In this document: positions 16,211 through 24,559 of the stretch, piece after piece | Layout of the letters: every line of letters begins with the position of its first letter | Numbering within the stretch: position 1 is the stretch's first letter | Assembly: GCA_945873195.1 (NCBI GenBank) | Contig: CAMCDA010000005.1 | Location: 1-62,965 of the forward strand | DNA: 62,965 nucleotides | Reading direction: 5' to 3' | From: Asaia bogorensis | Lineage (GTDB): Bacteria > Pseudomonadota > Alphaproteobacteria > Acetobacterales > Acetobacteraceae | The notes under the pieces: model-generated | Seen by the model: only the letters and a program-made list of their open reading frames with translations | Told to the model about the DNA's origin: nothing | The model's database searches: none | Translations under genes and position numbers: made by a program

Positions 16211-17713
16211 ATGAACACAAACGACAGCCGCAAGGGATCAATCGCCAGCCGAACCGCCATCGGCACTGGGTGGGTGATCGCGTGGCGCTTGGCCACGCGG
16301 ATCATCGGGCTGTGCAGTACGCTCATTCTCGTGCGGTTGCTGGATGCGGCGGATTTCGGCCTGATCGCACTCGCGACCGGCTTTATCGCAGCCGCGGAAG
16401 CGCTCTCCGCGGTCGGTATGGCGGATGCTCTGGTCCGGGAACGCGCGCCCGATCGCGCGATGTACGATACGGCATTCACCCTGTCCGTAATGCGGGGCCT
16501 GCTCACGGCCGCCCTCATCCTCGGGTTTGCAACCCCGGTCGCGTCGTTCTTCGCCGACGACCGGCTGACACCAATAATGCTGGCGCTGTCCGTCGGGATG
16601 ATCATCACATCCGTGGAAAACATCGGAATCGTCGATTTTCGACGTGATTTGGCATTCCACAAGGAGTTCCATTTGCAGGTCTGGTCGCGCCTTGCCAGCG
16701 TGGTCACAACCATTTCGATGGCCTTCGTACTGCGAAACTACTGGGCACTGATCGTGGGGCTGCTCGTTGGCCGCGTGGTCCGCGTGATCCAGAGCTACAG
16801 CATGTCACCATACCGACCACGTCTCACGCTCATTGCCTGGCGGCGGCTGATGGGATTCTCCCTATGGAATTGGGGCGTGGCCGTCATGATCCAGGCGCGC
16901 GACCGATCCGACCACGCGATTGTCGGCCGCATCCTCGGCACGGACGCGGTTGGCACCTATGCGGTAGGGCATGAAATCGGGACCTTGACCACGACCGAAT
17001 TGGTGGAACCACTGCATCGAGCTTTGTTCTCGGGGTTTTCCTCCCTGCAGGACACGGCGCAAAAACCCGGTGCGATGTACCTCGCCGCGATCGGCATGTC
17101 GGCCGCCGTCGTGCTGCCGGCCGGTATTGGCATCTCGATGATCGCACATCCATTGGTACACCTCGTCCTTGGTGCGCAATGGACAGGGGTAATCGGGATG
17201 ATCGAGATCTTCTCGGTCGTAAGTACGCTCACCATGCTGACCTCGATCGGTGCCGCCTACCTGACCGCAACCGGTGGTATTCACAGGACATTCTGGCTGC
17301 TGGTGCAATCCTTCGCCGTGCGTGTTCCGCTGATGATCGCCTGTATCGCGCAATGGGGCTTGGTGGGTGCGGCGATTGGGGCGGGTCTGTCGCTGCTGAT
17401 TGACCAATGTTTCGGGCTCCGCGTGGTCCTGCCGCGTATCAACGTCCGGGTCAAACAGGTCGCCGCCGCCCTTTGGCGCCCTGTTGCCGCGAGCGCCGCG
17501 ATGGCCGGCGCGCTGCTGCTCGCCGGTATGGCCTGGACGCCATCCGCCGATTTGACAACGTCGGGCCTGATCATCGATCTGGTCACCAGAAGCGTATCTG
17601 GCGCAGCCGTCTACCTCACCGCTCTGAGCCTGTTGTGGTTGCTGTCCGGCCGGCCGGACGGGGCGGAGCGGCACATTCTCACCATGGTCCGCAACCGCCT
17701 GCGACGCGCCTGA
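16211..17713 (+). CDS. Polysaccharide/lipopolysaccharide flippase-like membrane protein
   Basis: The 500-residue protein has about 12-14 hydrophobic segments and a charged loop around residues 140-160. It fits the MOP/Wzx-type superfamily, which flips lipid-linked sugars across the inner membrane. The N-terminal pattern GTGWVIAWRLATRIIGL followed by LVRLLDAADFGLIALAT is typical: the first helix, then the D-(F/Y)-G-x-x-A signature. It stands alone between the rpoC terminator and a dehydrogenase gene, with no glycosyltransferase nearby, so its glycan substrate is unknown. The ATG has only a weak ribosome-binding site. The flippase family is well supported; the substrate is not. Confidence 0.85.
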   Translation: MNTNDSRKGSIASRTAIGTGWVIAWRLATRIIGLCSTLILVRLLDAADFGLIALATGFIAAAEALSAVGMADALVRERAPDRAMYDTAFTLSVMRGLLTAALILGFATPVASFFADDRLTPIMLALSVGMIITSVENIGIVDFRRDLAFHKEFHLQVWSRLASVVTTISMAFVLRNYWALIVGLLVGRVVRVIQSYSMSPYRPRLTLIAWRRLMGFSLWNWGVAVMIQARDRSDHAIVGRILGTDAVGTYAVGHEIGTLTTTELVEPLHRALFSGFSSLQDTAQKPGAMYLAAIGMSAAVVLPAGIGISMIAHPLVHLVLGAQWTGVIGMIEIFSVVSTLTMLTSIGAAYLTATGGIHRTFWLLVQSFAVRVPLMIACIAQWGLVGAAIGAGLSLLIDQCFGLRVVLPRINVRVKQVAAALWRPVAASAAMAGALLLAGMAWTPSADLTTSGLIIDLVTRSVSGAAVYLTALSLLWLLSGRPDGAERHILTMVRNRLRRA

Positions 17714-17794
17714 CCACCCCCTGTGCCCGCCCCCCAACCCGCGCTATCGTCCCCCTGAACACGCCGAACCGCCGGCGCCACAGGGGGAAAACAG

Positions 17795-18775
17795 ATGGCC
17801 AAGATCATCCTTGCCGATAACCCACTCAACGACCTGGCCGTGGCGCGTGACCTCGCGCCGCCCGATCTCAACATGGTCATCGCCCGCCACGGCTCCCCGG
17901 AGTTCAAGGCCGCCCTCGCCGAAGCCGTCTGCCTCGTTGGCTTTGGTGACGGCACGATGGATGACGCCTTCTACAAGGCCGCGCCGAACCTCAAGCTGAT
18001 CCAGTTGCTCAGCGCCGGCTACGACCGTTGCGATCTCGAATCCGCCCGACGCGCCCGCGTGCCGATCTGCAACAATGGGGGCGCCAACTCCACCGCCGTG
18101 TCCGAGCACGCGATCCTGCTGATGATGGCCGTCTGTCGCCGGATCGTCTGGCAGCATGAGAACGTCGCCGCCGGCCGCTGGCGCGGCAACAATGTCGAGG
18201 ACGTGAAGCTCTACGAACTCAAGGGCCGCACGCTGGGCATCGTCGGCCTCGGCACCATCGGCAAGAAGACCGCGCGGCTTGCCAAGGCGTTCGGCATGAA
18301 CGTCCAGTACTACGACGTGAACCGCCTGACGGAAGACCAGACCGACTCCCTGGGCGTTCGCTTCTCCCTGCTGGCCGAACTCCTGCGGACATCCGACATC
18401 GTGTCGCTGCACGTGCCGCTGCTGCCGTCCACCCGGCACATGATCGGCGCACGGGAACTGAAGATGATGAAGCCGACCGCCTATCTGGTGAACACCTGCC
18501 GCGGGCCGGTCATCGACGAAACCGCCCTGATCGAGGCCCTGGGCAACGGCACGATCGCCGGCGCCGGCCTGGACGTCTTCGACCAGGAACCGCCGCCCGC
18601 CGACAATCCGCTGTTCCGGATGAACAACGTCGTCCTGACCGCCCATATGGCCGGTCCGACCTGGGACAACCAGTTCACCCGGTTCCGAAACGCCTTCGAC
18701 AATTGCCAGCGGGTGGTCCGCGGCGACAAACCGCTCTGGGTCGTGCCAGAGCTGCGGGAGCTGACCGAGGGATGA
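17795..18775 (+). CDS. D-isomer-specific 2-hydroxyacid dehydrogenase
   Basis: This is a 326-residue NAD(P)-dependent oxidoreductase interconverting a D-2-hydroxyacid and a 2-oxoacid. The nucleotide-binding signature GIVGLGTIGKKTA lies near residues 148-160. The catalytic trio is visible: Arg in VNTCRGP near 238, Glu in FDQEPPP near 267 and His in LTAHMAG near 287. AGGGGGAAA lies before the ATG. The stop overlaps the start of the next gene, an acyl-CoA-dehydrogenase-like flavoprotein, by four bases (ATGA), so they form an operon, probably with the cupin that follows. The specific acid is unknown; glycerate/glyoxylate and phosphoglycerate-type relatives are alternatives. Confidence 0.93.
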   Translation: MAKIILADNPLNDLAVARDLAPPDLNMVIARHGSPEFKAALAEAVCLVGFGDGTMDDAFYKAAPNLKLIQLLSAGYDRCDLESARRARVPICNNGGANSTAVSEHAILLMMAVCRRIVWQHENVAAGRWRGNNVEDVKLYELKGRTLGIVGLGTIGKKTARLAKAFGMNVQYYDVNRLTEDQTDSLGVRFSLLAELLRTSDIVSLHVPLLPSTRHMIGARELKMMKPTAYLVNTCRGPVIDETALIEALGNGTIAGAGLDVFDQEPPPADNPLFRMNNVVLTAHMAGPTWDNQFTRFRNAFDNCQRVVRGDKPLWVVPELRELTEG

Positions 18776-19953
18776 TCCATCTCAGCGAAAAGGGCGCGGA
18801 CTATCTGCAACGGGTCCGCAGTCTGGGTCCTGCCATTGATGATGCCGCCGATGAGATCGAGGTTCGGCGCGATCTGCCGCCGGCCTTGTTCGCCGAATTG
18901 CGCTCAAGGGGGCTGTTCCGTCTGGTGCAACCGCTCGAATACGGCGGTGTCGAATTGGACCCGCCGTCCTTGGTGCAGGTGATCGAGGAAGTCGCGAGCC
19001 ACGATGCCTCCGTTGCCTGGTGTGTGGGGCAGACGAATATCTGCGGCATCACCTCGGCCTTTCTGGAGCCAGCGGTCGCGCGGGATATCTTTGGCCCGGA
19101 TACCGGCATCCTCGCCTGGGGGCCTGGGCCTGGGCAGGCGCGGGTTGTTCCGGGTGGGTATCGGGTCAGCGGCAATTTCGATTTCGCCAGCGGGTCTCGC
19201 CTTGCTTCCTGGCTGGGTGCCCATGTACCGGTGATCGAGCCGGACGGATCGCGCCGCCTGGGATCGAACGGCAAGCCCATCACGTACACGATGTTCATTC
19301 CCAAGGATCAGATCCAGGTGCGCGACACCTGGCAGGTCATGGGACTGCGCGGCACCGGCAGCGACAGCTACACGCTGGATGATCTGTTCGTGCCGGAAGC
19401 CTATGCGCTCGCCCGCGATCCGAACCGGAAACCCAACGTTTGTGGCAGACTCTATGTATTTACGCCGAGCATGCTGTATTCGTCGAGTTTTGCTGGGATC
19501 GCGCTGGGGATTGCGCGGCGGTTCATGGACTCCTTTGTCCACGACATGCGCGACACGACACCCCGTGGGGCCAGCCGCACCCGCGGCGAAAGCCACGTCA
19601 TGCAAGCCCATGTCGGCTTGAATGAGGCTCGGCTGCGCTCCGCGCGCCTGTTCCTGCTGGGTTCGGTCAGCGAAATCTGGCTGGAGGCGGAAAAGACAGG
19701 TGTGGTGACACAGGAACAGCTTGTGACGATCCGCATGGCGTCGACCTGGGCGATCCAGTCGGCGCGTGAGGTCGTTGCGACCCTGTATGGCGCGGCCGGC
19801 GCGCTGGCGATCTTCAACTCCCGCCCGTTTGAGCGGCGGTTCCGCGACATCCATGCGGTGACGCAACAGATCCAGGGCCACCCCGCGCATTTTGAAACCA
19901 TCGGCCAGATCCTGCTGGGGCGGGAACCTGACCGTCCGATGTTCACGTTCTGA
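18772..19953 (+). CDS. Acyl-CoA dehydrogenase-like flavoprotein
   Basis: The 393-residue protein has the acyl-CoA dehydrogenase fold in the form found in flavin-dependent hydroxylases and monooxygenases (type-2 C-terminal domain). The N-terminal helical domain includes DLPPALFAELRSRGLFRL, the middle barrel holds SGNFDFASG and WQVMGLRGTGSD, and the C-terminal helical bundle ends near HFETIGQILLG. The sequence GLRGTGSD is the substrate/FAD-contact loop typical of this group. The ATG overlaps the dehydrogenase stop (ATGA), which decides the start; the longer frame upstream lies inside that gene. With the 2-hydroxyacid dehydrogenase and the small cupin it looks like a short catabolic operon. Whether it is a dehydrogenase or a monooxygenase cannot be told. 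Confidence 0.9.
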   Translation: MIHLSEKGADYLQRVRSLGPAIDDAADEIEVRRDLPPALFAELRSRGLFRLVQPLEYGGVELDPPSLVQVIEEVASHDASVAWCVGQTNICGITSAFLEPAVARDIFGPDTGILAWGPGPGQARVVPGGYRVSGNFDFASGSRLASWLGAHVPVIEPDGSRRLGSNGKPITYTMFIPKDQIQVRDTWQVMGLRGTGSDSYTLDDLFVPEAYALARDPNRKPNVCGRLYVFTPSMLYSSSFAGIALGIARRFMDSFVHDMRDTTPRGASRTRGESHVMQAHVGLNEARLRSARLFLLGSVSEIWLEAEKTGVVTQEQLVTIRMASTWAIQSAREVVATLYGAAGALAIFNSRPFERRFRDIHAVTQQIQGHPAHFETIGQILLGREPDRPMFTF

Positions 19954-19964
19954 GGCGCAACGAC

Positions 19965-20294
19965 ATGACATCTCCCCTGATCGCGCGGGATACCGCCGCT
20001 TCCATGCCGTTGGAGGCCGGGCGCCTGTCGTCCCTGATGAAACGGCATGGCACGATGGAGCTGCGCTGGTACGCTCCAAAGGGCAGCGACCCGCAGGTGC
20101 CGCACGACAAGGATGAGGTCTACGTCGTCGTGTCCGGCAGCGGCTGGTTCCAATGCGGCGAGCAGCGCATTCCGTTCAGCCCCGGCGACGCGCTGTTCGT
20201 GCCCGCGCACGAAACCCATCGGTTTGAGGATTTCACCGCCGACTTCGCGACCTGGGTGATTTTCTACGGCCCGACCGGCGGCGAAAGCCCGTAA
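19965..20294 (+). CDS. Small cupin-domain protein
   Basis: This 109-residue single-domain cupin is a small beta-barrel. Cupin motif 1 appears as PHDKDEVYVVVSGSG (residues about 46-60) and motif 2 as FSPGDALFVPAHETHRF near 74-90. Histidine and glutamate residues in these motifs are the usual metal ligands. It follows the flavoprotein gene by 11 bases and is probably the last gene of that operon. Its last 31 bases overlap the 3' end of the convergent NUDIX gene. Small cupins of this sort may be isomerases, dioxygenase-like enzymes or binding proteins. Confidence 0.85.
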   Translation: MTSPLIARDTAASMPLEAGRLSSLMKRHGTMELRWYAPKGSDPQVPHDKDEVYVVVSGSGWFQCGEQRIPFSPGDALFVPAHETHRFEDFTADFATWVIFYGPTGGESP

Positions 20295-21025
20295 GGCAGC
20301 AGGCCGGCGCGAAACAGGAACTCCCGCGCTGGCGGCACCAGAGCGTCGCCCAGATCCGCGACGAACGCGGCGATCTCGCCCGTCCCGACCACCGTCAACG
20401 GATCGTATTCGGTGTTGGCCCGCGCGCGATGGGCGTCCTTGATCGCGGCACCCGACAGGGCCGTGTCGAGCATGATCCCCAGGTCGGTGACCCGGCTACC
20501 GGGGTGTTCGACTGCCACGAAAGGCCGTGGGTCGTTGACCTGGTCCGCGGTCAGGCCGAGCTCCTCGGTCAGTTCGGTGATGATCTGGCCGATCAGGTCG
20601 ATGCTGCCGTCCGGACGCAGCGCGTGATGATCGACGCTGCCGGCGGGGGGCAGTTGCCATAGCCCGGCCTGATACACCGCGCCGGTCGGCCGCCGCCCGA
20701 TCACGATCCCATCCGCGCATTGCACCACGCCGCAGACCGCGAGGGGACGGAGTTGCAGGATCGGTCCCAGCGTCGGGTCGTCCATTTGGGCGACGATGCG
20801 CCGGAACTCGGTCATGTGGCCGGTGATTTCGCGCGGTGTGATGTGGTCGGCGCTGAACACCTGTCCGTTGAACAGCTTGCCCGCCCCGCCCTCGGCCACA
20901 CGGCGGATGGCGGCTTGCCACAGATGCTCCACGGCCGCGTCAATGTCGGGCGGAAGGGCTGGCATCGGCGTGGTGACCCGTACGCGGACGTCGGTCGCAA
21001 TTTCATGCACCAGAAAGCCAGACAA
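20264..21025 (-). CDS. NUDIX-type hydrolase-like protein
   Basis: The 253-residue frame has its NUDIX region in the second half: WQLPPAGSVDHH, then ITELTEELGL near residues 164-173, which matches the REUxEExGU core except that the arginine is threonine. NUDIX enzymes cleave nucleoside diphosphates linked to other groups, using the glutamates to bind magnesium. The altered box lowers certainty about catalysis. I start it at TTG 21025 because AGGAG is seven bases upstream and the sequence before it has no protein-like character. The extra N-terminal 100 or so residues have no motif I know. The gene is convergent with the small cupin and overlaps it by 31 bases. Confidence 0.8.
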   Translation of the reverse strand: MSGFLVHEIATDVRVRVTTPMPALPPDIDAAVEHLWQAAIRRVAEGGAGKLFNGQVFSADHITPREITGHMTEFRRIVAQMDDPTLGPILQLRPLAVCGVVQCADGIVIGRRPTGAVYQAGLWQLPPAGSVDHHALRPDGSIDLIGQIITELTEELGLTADQVNDPRPFVAVEHPGSRVTDLGIMLDTALSGAAIKDAHRARANTEYDPLTVVGTGEIAAFVADLGDALVPPAREFLFRAGLLPYGLSPPVGP

Positions 21026-21199
21026 CCGTATGCTCCTGTTCCCGGGGGTGTTTGTTTCGTCGACCAGCCCTGGACCGGAAGAATATACCTCCGTGGAGAT
21101 CGAGCGGAGAACGGCGAAACGCCCGGAACAATCGTGTTTGCGTTGCCGGCGGGATAGGTCAATACCACCCCTGACACGGCCATCGAACGGAGCAGCAGC

Positions 21200-21745
21200 A
21201 TGAGCCATAGCCACGATCATGACCATGGGCACGACCATGGCGACGGGCATCATCACCACCATCACGACGGCGCCCCGCCGGCGCCGGGCACGATCGATTG
21301 GCGGCTGAATGGCGTGCGGGTGATCAAGGGCGACCAGCTCGACACCAACACCGCGCAGACCCCCGGCATGAACCGCGCCGCCGCTATCAACGCCGCTCGG
21401 GTGGGTGCGCAGAAGATCTGGGCCGGCACCGTCAGCATCTATGCCAACGCCAAGACCGGCGCCCATCACCACGGCGCGCTGGAAAGCGTGATCTACGTCG
21501 TGAAGGGCAAGGCCCGCATGCGGTGGGGTGAGAAGCTGGAGTTCGTGGCCGAAGCCGAGGCCGGCGACTTCATCTTCGTTCCGCCCTATGTCCCGCATCA
21601 GGAAATCAATGCCAGCACCGACGAAACGCTGGAATGCGTTCTGGTCCGCAGCGACAACGAATCCGTCGTCGTGAATCTGGAGATTGAGCCGGTCGAGAAG
21701 CCGGAAGCGGTCTTCTGGGTGGACCCGATCCACAAGCATCCCTGA
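21200..21745 (+). CDS. Cupin-domain protein with histidine-rich N-terminus
   Basis: The 181-residue protein has a core cupin (residues about 70-165) with HHHGALESVIYVVKGKARMRWG and GDFIFVPPYVPHQE, giving the three-histidine/glutamate metal site. Before it lies a tail in which most residues 2-22 are histidine or aspartate/glycine, ending in six consecutive histidines. Such tails are known to bind nickel, zinc or cobalt in metallochaperones. Here it may load or buffer the cupin metal, but that is inference. An unremarkable ribosome-binding site precedes the ATG. No metal-uptake genes adjoin it. The next gene rightward is beyond an insertion-sequence relic, so this gene is probably monocistronic. 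Confidence 0.88.
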   Translation: MSHSHDHDHGHDHGDGHHHHHHDGAPPAPGTIDWRLNGVRVIKGDQLDTNTAQTPGMNRAAAINAARVGAQKIWAGTVSIYANAKTGAHHHGALESVIYVVKGKARMRWGEKLEFVAEAEAGDFIFVPPYVPHQEINASTDETLECVLVRSDNESVVVNLEIEPVEKPEAVFWVDPIHKHP

Positions 21746-21796
21746 ACCAGTCGCCTCCTTCGGGCGACTGCTTGGCGCGCGGGGTTGCCCAGGGGC

Positions 21797-21853
21797 ATCG
21801 ACATTAGGGGGATCGACATGAGGGGGATCGACATGAGGGGGATCGACATGCGG
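21797..21853. repeat. 15-bp tandem repeat, nearly four copies
   Basis: The unit ATCGACATGAGGGGG is repeated head to tail from 21797. The first copy has one or two changes (ATTAGGGGG) and the last is partial, ending ATCGACATGCGG. It lies between the His-rich cupin and the IS5-type relic, so it may mark a repair or insertion scar. Confidence 0.9.
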
Positions 21854-21904
21854 CCGCGCGCAAAGCCAAGACTCGAGACTGCCGCGAGCCAGAGCCTGTC
21901 GTAA

Positions 21905-22405
21905 ATTGCGCCGCGTACGTGTCACGATCAAACGCCCTGGGCTGCTTGCGATTGGCCTTTGATGGGATCACCGCCGTCTTTCCGGCGGCGATGAGTGGCT
22001 TGATCACCCTCCCGGTGAGCAGCATGTCTGCCCGCATATCCGGCAACAATGCGTCAGCGCCCACTTGGTGATGGTCCTCGCCGCCGGTCGGATGGAAACC
22101 AATCGGATTGCCGAGGGCATCAACCAGGGCTGGATTTTCGTGCTCAACCCGCCGCTCGACCGCCCGATCGCTTGGCCGATGCCAACTTTTTGGGGCGACG
22201 GCACTGTGCTGATGGGCGCGCACGATGGTGCTGTCGATCATTGCCTATTCATTGTCCGCCTCTGCGGCCAACCGCTGAAAAACGCTCTCCCAGACCCCGG
22301 TTTCAGCCCAACGGCTGACGCGACGGTGAACGTTCTTCCAGCACTCCGGCAGGTCCGCACGGTACCGATAGAGCACCGCCTCCACGAACAGGCGGGTATC
22401 TGACC
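21905..22405 (-). pseudogene. Decayed IS5-family transposase
   Basis: Read leftward, fragments of an IS5-type DDE transposase follow in the right order: EAVLYRYRADLP, WKNVHRRVSRWAETGVWE, AMIDSTIVRAHQHSA, GGLSTKI, ALVDALGNPIGFH and KPLIAAGKTAVIPSKANRK. A TAG at 22245-22247 stands where the family has tyrosine, just before AMIDST. Two compensating frame changes surround GGLSTKI, and several residues are missing before KPLIAAGK. The C-terminal third after the YAAQF segment is gone. No clear terminal inverted repeats remain. This 815-base gap (21746-22560) therefore holds an old, inactive insertion-sequence remnant. Confidence 0.85.
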
Positions 22406-22560
22406 GTCTATGGAACGGAGACTGCGGCGTGCCGGAATCGTGGATTTGACCTGCCGGAACGAAGTCCGACAGGTGTTGCGATCAGGACTGACCGACGCCA
22501 GGTGGTCCACGCGCGGCGTCCGGGTTAGGATCGCCGAAACATCCCCGGAGGCGCCAGCGC

Positions 22561-23520
22561 ATGACCAATCCCTTCGATCCCGCCCAGTTTCGGCCAACCG
22601 CGATCTCGGCCGATACCGCCAAGCTGAATGAGCAACTGGTGGGGCTGCTGACGCCGCTGCCGGAATGGTGGGTCGTAGGCGCCGAGGTCACCCGCGATGC
22701 CCGCCGGCGCGGCGATGGCCCCTTCCCCGCCGCCGTAAAGTCGCCGCGCGCGCGGACAATCAAGATCACCGGCAAGGATGGCAACGAAATCCCGCTGCGC
22801 GTCATCGCCCCCGCCAATCCCCGCGGTGTCTATCTGCACATCCATGGGGGCGGCTGGGTGCTCGGCGCCTCCGACCTGCAGGACCCGATGCTGGAGCGGA
22901 TCGCCGACAACACCGGCCAGGCCGTCGTCAGCGTGGAATACCGCCTGGCGCCCGAGCATCCCTACCCCGCCGGCCCGGATGACTGTGAGGCCGCGGCCGT
23001 CTGGCTGATCAACAACGCGAAAAAGGAATTCGGCACCGACGCGATCACCACCGGCGGCGAGTCCGCGGGCGGGCACCTGACCGCGGTGACCATCCTGCGG
23101 ATGCGCGATCGCTACGGCTATACCGGGTTCCGCGGCGCCAACCTCGTGTATGGCGCGTTCGACCTGGCGATGACCCCCAGCCAGAGGGCCTTCGGAAACC
23201 GCCGGCTGGTGCTGCGCACGATCGATATGCAGCAGTTCTACAACGCGTTCCTGCCCACGGTGGAGGACCGGCGCGCGCCGGATATCTCACCGCTGTATGC
23301 GGACCTGAAGGGATTGTGCCCGGCGCTGTTCAGCGTGGGGACCTCGGACGCGCTGCTGGACGATACGTTGTTCATGTATGCTCGCTGGATCGCGGCGGGG
23401 AATGAGGCCGATCTGGAAATCTATCCGGGAGGCGCGCATGGGTTCACGTTGTTCCCGAACGCGCTTTCCACGCAGGCGTCGGCGCGGATGGATACGTTCC
23501 TCAACAAGGTTCTGGGGTAA
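22561..23520 (+). CDS. Alpha/beta hydrolase, HSL-type esterase
   Basis: The 319-residue protein belongs to the hormone-sensitive-lipase-like family of carboxylesterases. The oxyanion-hole motif HGGGW is at residues about 96-100. The nucleophile elbow GGESAGGH (serine near 165) follows, and the family's [11 protein letters not shown] segment is near 127-137. The acid/histidine pair is likely in [10 protein letters not shown] (near 260-269) and GGAHGFTL near 297. GGAGG nine bases before the ATG supports the start. It acts on short acyl esters in the cytoplasm; the natural substrate is unknown. It stands between the IS relic and the toxin-antitoxin operator and seems to be its own transcription unit. 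Confidence 0.92.
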   Translation: MTNPFDPAQFRPTAISADTAKLNEQLVGLLTPLPEWWVVGAEVTRDARRRGDGPFPAAVKSPRARTIKITGKDGNEIPLRVIAPANPRGVYLHIHGGGWVLGASDLQDPMLERIADNTGQAVVSVEYRLAPEHPYPAGPDDCEAAAVWLINNAKKEFGTDAITTGGESAGGHLTAVTILRMRDRYGYTGFRGANLVYGAFDLAMTPSQRAFGNRRLVLRTIDMQQFYNAFLPTVEDRRAPDISPLYADLKGLCPALFSVGTSDALLDDTLFMYARWIAAGNEADLEIYPGGAHGFTLFPNALSTQASARMDTFLNKVLG

Positions 23521-23539
23521 CGCGCGCATTGAACCACCT

Positions 23540-23577
23540 GGCGTCAGATGTCATATTAAATCACGACATCTGACGCC
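23540..23577. promoter_or_regulatory. Palindromic operator of the Xre-RES toxin-antitoxin operon
   Basis: GGCGTCAGATGTC at 23540-23552 and GACATCTGACGCC at 23565-23577 are perfect 13-base arms separated by the AT-rich spacer ATATTAAATCAC. The element ends 14 bases before the antitoxin ATG and its spacer could hold a -10 box. Antitoxins of this family usually bind such palindromes to repress their own operon. Confidence 0.75.
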
Positions 23578-23591
23578 AATGAGATAGCACC

Positions 23592-24047
23592 ATGCCAACC
23601 GCCGTCGCCTCCCAGCCGGCCGCCAGCCTCCTCGGCGGCACCGCGACCCTCGGCCATTCGATGACCGATCCGCTTGAAACACACGATCTGTTGCTGCGTG
23701 GCCTGCCGGCCCGGGCAATTGACCACCTGCTCTCGCATCTTCTCGTGCTGGACAAGACGGAGTCCCTCGCCCTCGCGATGGGCATGAGCCTGCGGACCTT
23801 CCAGCGCCGGCAGGACAATCTCTCCAAGCCGCTCAACGCCGAACAAAGCGGGCGGACGTGGAAGTTCGCGGAAATCCTGGCGCAGGCCATCCGCGTCTTC
23901 GGCACACAGGAAGAAGCGGAGCGCTGGCTTGATCGTCCCGCGATGGGGTTGAACGGGCGGCGTCCGATCGATCTGCTGGCCACGCCGGTGGGCGTGGCGA
24001 TGGTGGAGACGTTCCTCACCCGGCTTGAACACGGCGTCTACACATGA
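23592..24047 (+). CDS. Xre/MbcA/ParS-family antitoxin
   Basis: The 151-residue protein pairs an N-terminal Xre-like helix-turn-helix segment (LALAMGMSLRTFQRRQ near residues 60-75) with the C-terminal toxin-binding domain (DUF2384), ending in RPIDLLATPVGVAMVETFL then RLEHGVYT. This layout is the standard antitoxin for RES-domain toxins. It neutralises the toxin by covering its NAD-binding pocket and probably represses the operon through the palindrome directly upstream. Its stop overlaps the toxin start by four bases (ATGA), which couples their translation. The family assignment is secure. Autoregulation is inferred from the palindrome. Confidence 0.94.
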   Translation: MPTAVASQPAASLLGGTATLGHSMTDPLETHDLLLRGLPARAIDHLLSHLLVLDKTESLALAMGMSLRTFQRRQDNLSKPLNAEQSGRTWKFAEILAQAIRVFGTQEEAERWLDRPAMGLNGRRPIDLLATPVGVAMVETFLTRLEHGVYT

Positions 24048-24559
24048 CCCCCCTGCCCGCGCCGATTGGGGCGGGGCCGGTGATGGGATGGCGGTTATGC
24101 GCCCGGGAATACACCGATACCTGGGACAGTGGCGAAGGCGCTTACCTGGCTGGCGGGCGGTGGAACAGCCCCGGCCTGCGCGTCGTCTATGCCAGCCTCG
24201 ACCCCGCCACCGCGAGCCTGGAGGTCGCGGTCCATAAGGGCTTCGCCATCCTCGATACCCAGCCGCATGTCCTGACCGGGTTCACCATCCATGACGCCGC
24301 GACCATCCACGTCGTGCGGCCCGGGGACATTCCCAATCCGAACTGGCGGCACCCCGGATATCCTAGCGCCGGACAGCAGGCGTTCGGGGACGCGCTGCTG
24401 CGCCGTCACCGCTTCGTTGCACTCCCCAGCGCCGTGTCGACCCATAGCTGGAACCTGCTGTTCGTGGCCAACCCGGCTGAACCGGGCTATGATGGCGTGC
24501 TGCGTGAACCCTTTGCCCTCGACACGAGGCTCCACCCGCCCAGGAGACGTTCCCCATGA
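24044..24559 (+). CDS. RES-domain toxin
   Basis: The 171-residue protein has the RES signature: GGRWNSPG with Arg39, then VVYAS with Tyr49, LEVAVH with Glu60, and a serine/asparagine pair in LPSAVSTHSWNLLF near 128-140. Characterised RES toxins use or destroy NAD+ (MbcT-type phosphorolysis or hydrolysis) or ADP-ribosylate a host protein. All key residues are present, so the toxin is probably active. It is translationally coupled to the antitoxin upstream. Unusually, its last four bases overlap the start of a metabolic CoA-transferase gene, so that enzyme may be expressed from the toxin-antitoxin promoter. Confidence 0.94.
   Translation: MTPLPAPIGAGPVMGWRLCAREYTDTWDSGEGAYLAGGRWNSPGLRVVYASLDPATASLEVAVHKGFAILDTQPHVLTGFTIHDAATIHVVRPGDIPNPNWRHPGYPSAGQQAFGDALLRRHRFVALPSAVSTHSWNLLFVANPAEPGYDGVLREPFALDTRLHPPRRRSP

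Noticed and set aside
21797-21853. CRISPR array
   Set aside because: The units are 15 bp head-to-tail with no spacers.
21026-21931. Extension of the NUDIX frame to 21931
   Set aside because: It runs antisense through the His-rich cupin gene and lacks conserved features; the TTG at 21025 has a proper ribosome-binding site.
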